Part shown: one piece after another, positions 1 through 7,107 of the stretch
How positions within the stretch are numbered: position 1 is the stretch's first letter
Layout: each line of letters starts with the position of its first letter
DNA from: Myxococcales bacterium
GTDB lineage: Bacteria > Myxococcota_A > Bradymonadia > Bradymonadales > Bradymonadaceae
Direction of reading: 5' to 3'
NCBI GenBank assembly: GCA_007120615.1
Contig: SKNI01000708.1
Location: 1-7,358 of the forward strand
DNA: 7,358 nt
Made by a program: the position numbers and the translations under genes
Notes under the pieces: model-generated
What the model saw: the letters and a program-made list of their open reading frames with translations, nothing else
The model's database searches: none
Told to the model about the DNA's origin: nothing

Positions 1-2751
1 CGGGATGCTGACCTGCCCTATCGTATGACCGTCGACGCGATCTGCCAGGCCCTGGACACCGACATCGAGCAAGGTCTGTCCAAAGAGGAAGCCGCCCGAA
101 GACTCGAGGAATATGGCCCCAACGAAGTAGAGAGCGCCGAGATGGCCTCGTGGTGGGAGATTTTGCTCAAACAATTTCTCGACCCCCTGATCTATATCTT
201 ATTTGCCGCCGCCGTCATCGCTCTTCTCTTCGGTGATTATATCGACTCTTCGGTGATCATGGCCGTCTTGATCATCAACGGGGGCATCGGATTTTTTCAG
301 GAATGGCGAGCCCGAAAAGCGATTCTCTCGCTTGCGGAACTGACCGCTCCGCAAGCACGGGTTGTGCGCGGCGGCACCGAGGGGGATATCTCGAGCACCG
401 AATTGGTACCCGGTGATGTGGTCCTGCTCCGCTCCGGCGATCAGGTCCCCGCCGATCTGCGCCTGAGCTCGGCTCGCGAGTTGACCGCCGATGAGTCGGC
501 GCTCACCGGTGAGTCCGTCCCGGTCTCCAAGCAAACGGCTCCCCTGGAGGAGGAGCATCTGGTGGCAGGTGATCAGGTCAATATGGCCTTCTCCACCACG
601 GTGATCACCCGCGGCCGGGGCCGGGCGGTGGTCGTTCGCACCGGTTCGGAGACCGAATTGGGCCAGATCGCAAGCGCCATGCGCGACGTCGTCGACACCA
701 GAGCTCCCATACAACTCAAGGTCCGCACCCTCAGCCACTGGATCGGCGCCTCCATTGCAGCGATGGCTGTCCTCGTCGGAGTCGTCGGATGGCTGCAGGC
801 TCGGGCCCTCGACGAGGTCGTATCCATGATCATCGCTATGGCCGTGGCCGCCATCCCCGAGGCCCTCCCCATCGTGCTCACCGTCACCCTGGCAGTGGGT
901 GTACAGCGCATGGCCGATCGAAACGCGATCACCCGCTCCTTGCCCGCCGTGGAAACCCTGGGTAGCACCACCGTGATTGGCTCCGATAAAACCGGCACCC
1001 TGACGCTCAACGAGATGACCGTCAAATCGATCTGGGCCGGGAGGCGACTCTTTGACGTTCCCGGCTCCGGCTACGATGTTCAGGGCGGTATCGAGTTCGA
1101 TGGAGCTCCCGCCGACCTCCAAGATGAAACCGCACTCCGCGCCGTGCTGCTTGCCGGACTGCTGGCCAACGAGGCTCAGGAGATACCCACGGCCGACAAA
1201 AAAGAAGGGGACCCCACCGAGCTGGCGCTTCTGGTCTCCGCCGAGAAAGGAGGGCTCTCCGTCGACGACACCCGCCGGCGATACCCCCTCTTAGACACCA
1301 TCCCCTTTGAGTCGGAGCGCCAATTTATGGCCGCCCTCGTCGACAATCCCGACGACGGCAGAGTGATCTATCTCAAGGGATCTCCCGAGGCGATCGTCGA
1401 CCGTTGCCAGCAGGAGTTGACCACCGATGGCATCGACACCCTGGACTCCGAAGCCGCTCTGGAAATGGCCCGGGAGCTTGCATCCCGGGGCTATCGGGTG
1501 CTCGCTATGGCTCGGGGACCCTGGGAGTCCAAAACCCTGGGCGAAGAGATGTCTCCAGAAAACCAGGACCAGGACTTCGTCTTTCTGGGTCTGCAGGCCA
1601 TGGAGGATCCGCTGCGTCCGGAAACCAGAGAAGCCGTTGACCAGGCTCGCTCCGCTGGAATTCGGGTGCTAATGCTCACCGGTGATCACATCGAGACCGC
1701 TCAGGCCATCGGAGAACAACTGGGCCTCGGCAGCCAGGAACAGAACGCTGTGGAAGGCCGAAACGTCCATGAACTCGACGAAGAGGAATTTACCCGAGTC
1801 GTCTCCGAGATCGATATCTACGCTCGGGTGGCCCCGGAACATAAGTTGCGGATCGTGGAAGCCCTGAAGGCGGATGACCAGATCGTCGCCGTTACCGGAG
1901 ACGGGGTCAACGACGCCCCGGCCCTGCGGGCGGCCCACCTGGGCATCGCCATGGGCCAGGAGGGAACCGACGTCGCTCGAGAAGCCTCGGATATGATCTT
2001 ATCCGATGATAACTTCGCCAGCATCGCTGCCGCCATCGAAGAGGGACGAGTGGCGTTTAATAATATCCGCAAGGTCACCTATTTTTTGCTCTCCACCGGT
2101 GTCGGTCTGGTCTTGACCATCTTATTGGCCCTCTTCGCCGGCTGGCCGCTTCCCTTTGTGGCGGTCCAGGTTCTCTGGATCAACCTGGTCACCAAAGGCC
2201 TCCAGGATGTGGCCCTCGCCTTTGAGCCCGGCGAACCGGGACTCCTCGATCTGCCACCCCGGCCGGTAGATGAAGGTGTTTTTCACCGGCCGGTGCTGAT
2301 CCGGATGCTCGGACTCGGCGTCTTTCTGGCTCTGGGCACCATCACCATCTTCTGGGGGGCCATGGAACTCACCGGCGATCTGGTGTTGAGCCAGAGCATC
2401 GCCATGACCCAGATGGTGGTCTTTCAATTCTTCCACGTCGCCAATTGCCGCTCTCTGCATCGATCGATTCTGCAGGTACCTCCCTTTTCGAATCGGGCCC
2501 TCTTTGCCGCGGTCTCCGCAGCGTTTCTGGCTCATATCGCGATTTTATATATCCCCGCTCTCCAATTTCTCTTCCAGACTGCGCCCCTGACCCTTGAGCA
2601 CTGGGGTATCATCTTCGCCGTGGGTTTCTCGGTGATCCTGGTCGCCGAGATCGACAAATTATTTCTGCGCCGCCGGGGATTCGGCCCCGGCCTGGCAAAG
2701 ACATCTACTCTCGGTCACGAAGACAGATCTCGACGCCCTCTCGAGGGCTGA
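1..2751 (+). CDS. P-type cation-transporting ATPase (P2-like), 5' end probably outside window
   Basis: This is an inner-membrane pump that uses ATP through an aspartyl-phosphate intermediate to move a cation. Numbered from the ATG at base 25 (908 residues), it shows an N-terminal cation-ATPase domain (about 1-45), TGES in the actuator domain (161-164), IPEALP in M4 (277-282), the phosphorylation motif DKTGT (Asp321), GDPTE (395-399) and KGSPE (451-455) in the nucleotide domain, TGD (552-554) and TGDGVND (624-630). About ten membrane segments are visible: two before and two after the actuator domain, and six C-terminal. There is no heavy-metal domain and no CPx motif, so it is P2-like rather than P1B. 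The frame is open to base 1, the ATG at 25 has no Shine-Dalgarno, and the N-terminus looks a little short, so the true start is probably upstream. Relative to SERCA, Glu is kept in M4 (Glu279), but the acidic ligands of M5, M6 and M8 are replaced (Gly694, Lys724, His804 by my alignment). The ion is therefore not assignable. The 3' end overlaps the convergent P450 gene. Confidence 0.93.
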   Translation, partial: RDADLPYRMTVDAICQALDTDIEQGLSKEEAARRLEEYGPNEVESAEMASWWEILLKQFLDPLIYILFAAAVIALLFGDYIDSSVIMAVLIINGGIGFFQEWRARKAILSLAELTAPQARVVRGGTEGDISSTELVPGDVVLLRSGDQVPADLRLSSARELTADESALTGESVPVSKQTAPLEEEHLVAGDQVNMAFSTTVITRGRGRAVVVRTGSETELGQIASAMRDVVDTRAPIQLKVRTLSHWIGASIAAMAVLVGVVGWLQARALDEVVSMIIAMAVAAIPEALPIVLTVTLAVGVQRMADRNAITRSLPAVETLGSTTVIGSDKTGTLTLNEMTVKSIWAGRRLFDVPGSGYDVQGGIEFDGAPADLQDETALRAVLLAGLLANEAQEIPTADKKEGDPTELALLVSAEKGGLSVDDTRRRYPLLDTIPFESERQFMAALVDNPDDGRVIYLKGSPEAIVDRCQQELTTDGIDTLDSEAALEMARELASRGYRVLAMARGPWESKTLGEEMSPENQDQDFVFLGLQAMEDPLRPETREAVDQARSAGIRVLMLTGDHIETAQAIGEQLGLGSQEQNAVEGRNVHELDEEEFTRVVSEIDIYARVAPEHKLRIVEALKADDQIVAVTGDGVNDAPALRAAHLGIAMGQEGTDVAREASDMILSDDNFASIAAAIEEGRVAFNNIRKVTYFLLSTGVGLVLTILLALFAGWPLPFVAVQVLWINLVTKGLQDVALAFEPGEPGLLDLPPRPVDEGVFHRPVLIRMLGLGVFLALGTITIFWGAMELTGDLVLSQSIAMTQMVVFQFFHVANCRSLHRSILQVPPFSNRALFAAVSAAFLAHIAILYIPALQFLFQTAPLTLEHWGIIFAVGFSVILVAEIDKLFLRRRGFGPGLAKTSTLGHEDRSRRPLEG

Positions 2752-4069
2752 TGGTCGGGACGGTGCGCACGCAGAATTGTTGCCCGGGAAAGAGCTCCAT
2801 TCGAAACCGTTGCATCAACACGCATACGATGATCTTGGCCTCCAACTCTCCGAATCGCATCCCGATGCAGGTCCGCGGGCCCCGCCCAAAGGGCACGTAC
2901 GCGCCGGGCTGGAGCGCTCGGAACTTCTCGTCGGTAAATCGCTCCGGATCGAAGGCCTCCGGATCGGGAAACAACTCCGGCAGCCGGTGGGTCATCCACG
3001 AACAATAGGTCACGTGGGTATGCGCCGGGATTTGGTGCCCGTATACCTCGACATCCTTATTGGTCATCCGCGGCCCGAACCAGGCCGGCGGATAGAGCCG
3101 GAGGGTCTCTTTGACGACCTGATCGAGATAGGGCATCTCCCCAAATAAGTCCTCCGAGGTGGGCTGTTGACCCTGCAGATGCTCATCGATCTCGTTTTGA
3201 AGTTTATTGTAGACCTCCGGATGACGGCAGATCAGCGTAAACAGCCAGGCCACCGTCGCCGCGGTGGTATCATGTCCGGCGAATAACAGCGTAAAAAGAT
3301 GGTCCCGAATCTCTCGATGGCTGAGCCTGTCCCCGTCGACCTCAGCGTGAACCAATAAATCCAGCAGAGCCTGACTATTTCCCGGTGGCCATCGCCTTCG
3401 AGTCTGAATCTCCTCTTCGATAACCTCGTCGAGCTTCTCGATATGCTTCTTCATTCGAGAATGAGGCGTCCCCGGGCCCCGCAGAACCAGACTCTGCCAG
3501 AAATAGCCCCCGTAATAGCTGAGGCCTTTCTCAAAATGCTCCGCAAAAAAGGCCGCCTTCTCCTCCGAGGTCTCCATGCCCAGAAGTACATCGCCGGCGA
3601 TCTTCAATGCCAATTTGCGGGTCCATCCGTGAAGCTCGATGATATCACCGCTATCGAGCATCTCTACTGCGGCCACGGCCCGCTCCACCATCCGCTCTCC
3701 GTAGCTTTTTATCCGGGCTGGATAAAATGCCGGAGCCAACAGCTTTCTGGCCCGGTCGTGGTCCTCATCATCGGTGGTCAATAACCCGTAGCCCAGAAAC
3801 GGAATCAGCTCTCCCAGGAGGCCCTTTTCCCAGGAAAAATCTCGATACTCGGAGACCAATATCTGCTGATTGGCCTCCGGACCGATCAAAAATACCATCT
3901 CTAGTCCCAGAAACCGCAGCGTAAAGACCGGTCCAAATTCCCGGTGATATTTCATCAACGTACCCAAGGGGTTCTCGTATAATTCCTTGCCCATCTGGTA
4001 GCTGAAGTGGGGAAACGACGTCGGCCCGGGGGGTAATGGATTCAAAAATCCGTGAAGGCGTAATTTCAT
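2705..4069 (-). CDS. Cytochrome P450 monooxygenase
   Basis: This is a heme-thiolate monooxygenase that inserts one oxygen atom from O2 into an organic substrate, using electrons from a partner protein. From the chosen ATG the protein has 454 residues, a normal length for a soluble bacterial P450. The I-helix oxygen-activation motif AGHDTT is at 264-269, the K-helix ExxR is Glu321/Arg324 within KETLRLYPPAW, PERF lies around 375-378, and the heme loop FGRGPRTCIG carries the ligand Cys401. A proline-rich PPGP stretch sits near the N-terminus, and no membrane anchor or fused reductase is visible. The overall style resembles the CYP4/CYP102-like fatty-acid hydroxylase side of the superfamily, but the substrate cannot be read from the sequence. 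An in-frame ATG at 4111 would add 14 residues. I prefer 4069 because AGGGAG lies 7 nt upstream, whereas the 4111 ATG falls inside a good -10 hexamer. The gene is divergent from the HemG-like flavoprotein and convergent with the ATPase. Confidence 0.96.
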   Translation of the reverse strand: MKLRLHGFLNPLPPGPTSFPHFSYQMGKELYENPLGTLMKYHREFGPVFTLRFLGLEMVFLIGPEANQQILVSEYRDFSWEKGLLGELIPFLGYGLLTTDDEDHDRARKLLAPAFYPARIKSYGERMVERAVAAVEMLDSGDIIELHGWTRKLALKIAGDVLLGMETSEEKAAFFAEHFEKGLSYYGGYFWQSLVLRGPGTPHSRMKKHIEKLDEVIEEEIQTRRRWPPGNSQALLDLLVHAEVDGDRLSHREIRDHLFTLLFAGHDTTAATVAWLFTLICRHPEVYNKLQNEIDEHLQGQQPTSEDLFGEMPYLDQVVKETLRLYPPAWFGPRMTNKDVEVYGHQIPAHTHVTYCSWMTHRLPELFPDPEAFDPERFTDEKFRALQPGAYVPFGRGPRTCIGMRFGELEAKIIVCVLMQRFRMELFPGQQFCVRTVPTISPREGVEICLRDRE

Positions 4070-4076
4070 AACGACG

Positions 4077-4082
4077 CTCCCT
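4077..4082 (-). promoter_or_regulatory. Ribosome binding site of the P450 gene
   Basis: On the minus strand AGGGAG lies 7 nt before the ATG at 4069. It decides the start: the upstream in-frame ATG at 4111 has no comparable purine tract. Confidence 0.75.
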
Positions 4083-4106
4083 GTTGGAGTCGTGGTGAAT
4101 ATCCAG

Positions 4107-4135
4107 ATCATACCAGAATTCTATCGTCTTTTCAG
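4107..4135 (-). promoter_or_regulatory. Candidate sigma-70-type promoter of the P450 gene
   Basis: On the minus strand there is an extended -10 (TGG then TATGAT, hexamer at 4107-4112). It is separated by 17 nt from a weak -35 hexamer, CTGAAA (4130-4135). Transcription would start near 4100, leaving a leader of about 30 nt before the ATG at 4069. The upstream in-frame ATG at 4111 is part of this -10 box, which supports the shorter protein. The -35 is poor, so this rests mainly on the extended -10 and its position. Confidence 0.45.
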
Positions 4136-4251
4136 GAACTTAATTTCAGCACCTGGCCCCAGTCGATGATCGGACAGACGTTGCGCTCCGCTGGGATGGA
4201 CAAGAGCAGTGCCTAGATTTGACGAATGCCAACTCGAAACTCCAGCTCGAT

Positions 4252-4256
4252 GAGGA
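4252..4256 (+). promoter_or_regulatory. Ribosome binding site of the HemG-like flavoprotein gene
   Basis: GAGGA lies 4 nt before the ATG at 4261. It favours that start over an in-frame TTG at 4219, which has no purine-rich leader and would add 14 residues before the flavodoxin fold begins. Confidence 0.7.
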
Positions 4257-4260
4257 AACC

Positions 4261-4833
4261 ATGAGAATCGCAGTCATTTTCGGTACCACGGAAGGTCAAG
4301 TTCATAAATTAGCCGGTTATCTCGGAGATATGCTCCGGGAGCGAGGGGCCATCGTAGAAGTCCTCGACGGTGAGATCATGCCCCGGGAAACCTCTTTAGC
4401 TGAATACGACGGGGTCCTCATCGGTACCTCCGTTCATGCCGGTGCCCACCAGCGATTTATCATCGAACTCGCCGACCTTCATCAGCGCGAGTTAAACCAG
4501 ATCCCCTCGGCGCTCTTCTCGGTGAGCATCGATCCCACCCGGGATCTCGACGAGGAAGAAGCCGACCAATATAACGACTATTTCTCAAATCAGACCCACT
4601 GGAATCCGGTCATGGAGGCTACCTTCCGGGGCGCTCTTCCCAAAAATCACTACGGGTTTATGAAATCGTTGCGCTCCGAAGCGCTCACCCGACGCCGTCA
4701 CGCTGAGATCGACGCCGAACACGATTACGAATATATGGATCATATCACCGCCGAGGGATTCGTCGACGAATTCATCGATTTTCTGGAACTCCATGAAACC
4801 CAACAACCCGGCACCAGTCGCCCCCTCCCCTGA
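4261..4833 (+). CDS. Flavodoxin-fold protein, HemG-like (menaquinone-dependent protoporphyrinogen oxidase family)
   Basis: This is a probable FMN-binding protein of 190 residues, close to the length of E. coli HemG (about 180). The first beta strand MRIAVIF leads into the FMN phosphate loop GTTEGQ (8-13). After it come the flavodoxin second motif (EYDGVLIGTSVHAG), the HemG-like strand IPSALFSVSI, and a segment WNPVMEATFRGALPKNHYGF that matches the corresponding HemG region (GAL plus aromatic/basic residues before a long amphipathic loop). HemG oxidises protoporphyrinogen IX to protoporphyrin IX and passes electrons to menaquinone at the inner membrane face. Many bacterial relatives with this fold are uncharacterised, so the gene symbol is withheld. 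The short linker before ATG 4261 and the RBS there make this the likely start. It is divergently oriented to the P450, so it could supply electrons or heme to it, but nothing in the sequence proves that. Confidence 0.82.
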   Translation: MRIAVIFGTTEGQVHKLAGYLGDMLRERGAIVEVLDGEIMPRETSLAEYDGVLIGTSVHAGAHQRFIIELADLHQRELNQIPSALFSVSIDPTRDLDEEEADQYNDYFSNQTHWNPVMEATFRGALPKNHYGFMKSLRSEALTRRRHAEIDAEHDYEYMDHITAEGFVDEFIDFLELHETQQPGTSRPLP

Positions 4834-4910
4834 CCCGCAGGTCGTCGACAGATCCTCACCAATGCTCCCGACCAACAAGATCAGCCCCAATTCGAGTTGA
4901 ACTCCGAGGT

Positions 4911-4939
4911 TTTACACCGTGACCCAGATGCTTTATTCT
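4911..4939 (+). promoter_or_regulatory. Candidate sigma-70-type promoter of the zinc-ribbon gene
   Basis: TTTACA (4911-4916; five of six matches to the -35 consensus) is followed after 17 nt by TATTCT (4934-4939; four of six matches to the -10). A start near 4946 would give a leader of about 46 nt before the ATG at 4993. This suggests the small gene is transcribed independently of the flavoprotein gene, which ends 77 bp upstream of this box. Confidence 0.5.
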
Positions 4940-4992
4940 GAGTCTACGAGAATACTCTCAATCCCAACTCTTTTACTGTCGGGCTGATCATC

Positions 4993-5382
4993 ATGGCCAA
5001 CTGCTCATCCTGTGGAGGGCGTCTTCTGCCGAAGGCTACAAACTGTCCCCACTGTAATAAATTTGTAGAAGCCAACGCGAAAAAATCTTCTACGGACACC
5101 CTGGGCCTCAAATTATCCCACTTCCTGATCCTGGGCCTGGTGCTGGCGTTCTGCGTCGGCGCCCAGGTCGTCTTTCAGTGTGGAAGTCTGGCGTTTAAAG
5201 CCGGCGATGGAATCTCTGCAGCCTTCGAGAACGCCGATTCGAATACCGTCATCTGCGTCTCCCAGGATGATCCGGAGATTCCAGCCGCCCTGGCCAGCGG
5301 TGCTACAGAAGTGCCCAGCCAGGACCCCAGTCTGCGCTGTTTTCAGCCTCCCCAGATCCAGATCAACGCTCCTGCTCAATAA
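4993..5382 (+). CDS. Small zinc-ribbon protein with one transmembrane helix, function unknown
   Basis: I do not recognise a named family. The 129-residue product begins with a compact zinc ribbon, with cysteines at 4, 7, 18 and 21 (two CxxC knuckles 10 residues apart). A lysine-rich linker (28-40) is followed by one hydrophobic helix (about 41-62) and a polar, Pro/Ala/Gln-rich tail to 129. By the positive-inside rule the ribbon should be cytoplasmic and the tail periplasmic. The tail has three cysteines (63, 88, 116), two of which could form a disulfide. Such zinc-ribbon/TM proteins are common and usually uncharacterised, and regulatory or scaffold roles are guesses. The ATG at 4993 has no good Shine-Dalgarno, but the ribbon starts right after it and a plausible promoter lies at the correct distance. 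The next feature downstream is an insertion sequence 142 bp away. Confidence 0.78.
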   Translation: MANCSSCGGRLLPKATNCPHCNKFVEANAKKSSTDTLGLKLSHFLILGLVLAFCVGAQVVFQCGSLAFKAGDGISAAFENADSNTVICVSQDDPEIPAALASGATEVPSQDPSLRCFQPPQIQINAPAQ

Positions 5383-5524
5383 CCAGGTTCGCTCAACGCT
5401 GTGGTAGATCCACATCGTAGCGGAGGTTCGTAGACGGAGCACCGTTGTACGGAGTTTTCGGTGATAGTCGGCCCCCTTTCCCCCAAAGAACGAAGAAAAA
5501 ATCTAACCCCTTCAAGGGCCAATC

Positions 5525-5552
5525 AGAAAGAAGGACGGTCAAACACAGGCCT
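5525..5552 (+). repeat. IS terminal inverted repeat, left (downstream of transposase)
   Basis: AGAAAGAAGGACGG followed by TC and then AAACACAGGCCT. Its reverse complement is found at 6954-6982 with 27 matching positions, one substitution and one 1-nt indel. Similarity stops outside 5525 and inside 5552. Confidence 0.8.
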
Positions 5553-5554
5553 GA

Positions 5555-6907
5555 TTACTCTAACGCATCAAACTCCTCCGTGTTCAATAGGGGCTCGCAC
5601 AGCACCAGAAGTGTATGCTCGATGACAGTCTTCCAGGTCGGCTTGAGCCATGTGTCACAGCCGGATTTTTTCCGACTCAAGGAGCGGAGCACGGCCAAGA
5701 TATTAATGGCCATCGCCCGTAAGAGCCCCACCACGAGCACCCCGTCGGGGTGTTTGGTCCAGGGAGTTCGGCGAGCGTCTTCGTCCCAGATGGCATCGGC
5801 CGTCCAGTGGCCCTCGTTCTCACAGCGCCAGTGCGCGCGGGCCAGCTTTAGGAGCTCTTCGCCGTCCATCTCGAGTGCAGATGTCACAAAATAGCGATTG
5901 CCCACCGAAGAGCTATCTTCACCAGCGACGACGCGTTCGATCCGAATCACCTCGCCGGCGCCTTCCCACCCAAGGTTGTCGTCGAGACGATGTCGCCAGA
6001 CGGTGTAGCCGATCGTCTTGCCGCGCTCATCAAAACAGGTACAAAATTCGGCTTCGCTACCATCGAGTTCGGCGAGTTTTTCTGCGGCTAGCCGGTGCAA
6101 CGCTCCCTGCAGGCTCTTCAACGCCATAAAATAGTCGACGTCCCTTGCGTGAAGTTTTTTAGCGACGTCTTTTGTGGCGTTGCCCGCATCGACCGTCACC
6201 ATCTCGATGATCTTTGTGCGTCCGAAGGCTGAGAACAGGGCGGTGAGTGTGGTCTCAATGGTCCCCCACTCGTTGGTCTCGCCCTTGATGGGCCACTGAT
6301 CGATGACGACGGCTGCTTGCGATGAAACAAGTGTGGCTCGATGAACACGAACGAATCCAGAGAGCCGTCCACCATCATCATGGAGTTGCACGTAGGGAAA
6401 TTGGGTGCGCAACACCCGACGCATCTCCTGAGCATCGAGCGTTTCTCCATCCAGAGACGTGTTCTGGCTGATGAGCGCGCGGAGACGCTTCTCATCGATC
6501 GTCGCCAGATGCTTTCCATCGATCGCCACCGTGCTTTGCGGCAGCCTTGTGGGTTGTAATCTTTTTCTGGTCCACTCCGCCTTGATCTGACGGTGGAGCG
6601 CACCTCGAAGCTGGTGCCATTGAATCTGAGATAAGATGAGCCCGAAGGCGTTGTCCGAGACACGCTCGGCGATGTCGAGCTTGGCGCGTATTTGCGGCTT
6701 CATCTGCTCACTGCGGTCCTCCACTGCTCGGGTCGAACGCGCCCCGGTAGCAAAGGCAAGGACAGCCAGACAAAGCAGCGCCCTAAGCGGGCGCTGTACC
6801 CACGGCTGATGACGGGGATCCTCGATGCGCGAAAAATCGCAATCGCGGACTCGTCGTAAAAATCCCTTGGGTGTTGTCGAATTTCTGTTTATTCTTCTCT
6901 GTGCCAT
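5555..6907 (-). CDS. ISAs1-type DDE transposase
   Basis: This enzyme cuts and rejoins the ends of its insertion sequence using an RNase H-fold DDE active site. The 450-residue product has an N-terminal DDE-associated domain (about 20-75; the DPR...ALLCLAVLAFATGARS stretch is typical of the family). The predicted catalytic residues are Asp130 (AIDGK), Asp240 (VTVDAGNATKDV) and Glu363 (HWRCENEGHW). The HWxxEN context and the following DAIWDEDARR region match the ISAs1/H-repeat-associated group. All three catalytic residues are present and there is no internal stop, so it looks functional. The frame stays open upstream to a TTG at 7141, crossing the right inverted repeat and leaving the element. 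I chose ATG 6907 because GATGAGG lies 5 nt upstream and this start is inside the IS. It is somewhat longer than the usual 370-400 residues of the family. Confidence 0.92.
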   Translation of the reverse strand: MAQRRINRNSTTPKGFLRRVRDCDFSRIEDPRHQPWVQRPLRALLCLAVLAFATGARSTRAVEDRSEQMKPQIRAKLDIAERVSDNAFGLILSQIQWHQLRGALHRQIKAEWTRKRLQPTRLPQSTVAIDGKHLATIDEKRLRALISQNTSLDGETLDAQEMRRVLRTQFPYVQLHDDGGRLSGFVRVHRATLVSSQAAVVIDQWPIKGETNEWGTIETTLTALFSAFGRTKIIEMVTVDAGNATKDVAKKLHARDVDYFMALKSLQGALHRLAAEKLAELDGSEAEFCTCFDERGKTIGYTVWRHRLDDNLGWEGAGEVIRIERVVAGEDSSSVGNRYFVTSALEMDGEELLKLARAHWRCENEGHWTADAIWDEDARRTPWTKHPDGVLVVGLLRAMAINILAVLRSLSRKKSGCDTWLKPTWKTVIEHTLLVLCEPLLNTEEFDALE

Positions 6908-6912
6908 AAAGA

Positions 6913-6919
6913 CCTCATC
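6913..6919 (-). promoter_or_regulatory. Ribosome binding site of the transposase gene
   Basis: On the minus strand GATGAGG lies 5 nt before the ATG at 6907. It places the start inside the insertion sequence and argues against the much longer upstream open frame. Confidence 0.75.
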
Positions 6920-6953
6920 CTTGAGGAATGGTTGGCAGGGGCGGCGGTTCACA

Positions 6954-6982
6954 AGGCCTGTGTTTGCGCCGTCCTTCTTTCT
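6954..6982 (-). repeat. IS terminal inverted repeat, right (upstream of transposase)
   Basis: Read on the minus strand it is AGAAAGAAGGACGG, then CG, then CAAACACAGGCCT. It pairs with 5525-5552 except for one extra base and one substitution in the middle. It lies between the transposase start and the right flank. Confidence 0.8.
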
Positions 6983-7082
6983 CACTCCCCATCTTATAAA
7001 ATGATCGATGCTGGATCGACTCGTGGGTGCTTCGTGTGTTTCATCTTCCTGTCGGGCTCGATCTGGTCCTCGAGCTCGGGTG

Positions 7083-7107
7083 CGGCGGCGGGGCAAGCCC
7101 GCCGCCG
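7083..7107. repeat. GC-rich hairpin, 10-bp perfect stem
   Basis: CGGCGGCGGG and CCCGCCGCCG flank a 5-nt loop, GCAAG. On the plus strand a run of six T occurs only about 18 nt later, too far for a standard intrinsic terminator, so I do not call it one. Its right arm shares bases 7102-7107 with the longer inverted repeat described next. Confidence 0.7.

Larger units (their letters stand above)
5525..6982 (-). mobile_element. ISAs1-type insertion sequence, apparently complete (1458 bp)
   Basis: The element is delimited by matching terminal inverted repeats (5525-5552 and 6954-6982) that closely bracket one intact transposase gene on the minus strand. The transposase stop codon is only 2 nt inside the left repeat, and its start lies 46 nt inside the right one, a compact layout typical of an IS. 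Family assignment rests on the transposase. I could not find an 8-10-bp target-site duplication: the ten bases left of 5525 and right of 6982 do not match. The outer limits may therefore be a few bases off, or the duplication has been lost. Confidence 0.8.

Noticed and set aside
199..1122. Long minus-strand open frame opposite the ATPase (307 residues), plus shorter ones over 573-1025 and 1669-2535
   Set aside because: All lie antisense to a gene with complete P-type ATPase motifs. Their products are low-complexity Gly/His/Asp- or Ser/Thr/Arg-rich shadows of GC-rich codons, with no recognisable domain.
3443..3784. Plus-strand open frame opposite the P450
   Set aside because: It lies antisense to a well-supported P450 reading and its product shows no family features.
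5400..5414. Small hairpin TGTGG-TAGAT-CCACA after the zinc-ribbon gene as a terminator
   Set aside because: The stem is only 5 bp and no T-run follows.
5445..5894. Plus-strand open frame running from the IS flank into the transposase
   Set aside because: It crosses the IS terminal repeat and is antisense to the intact transposase; no ribosome site or domain.
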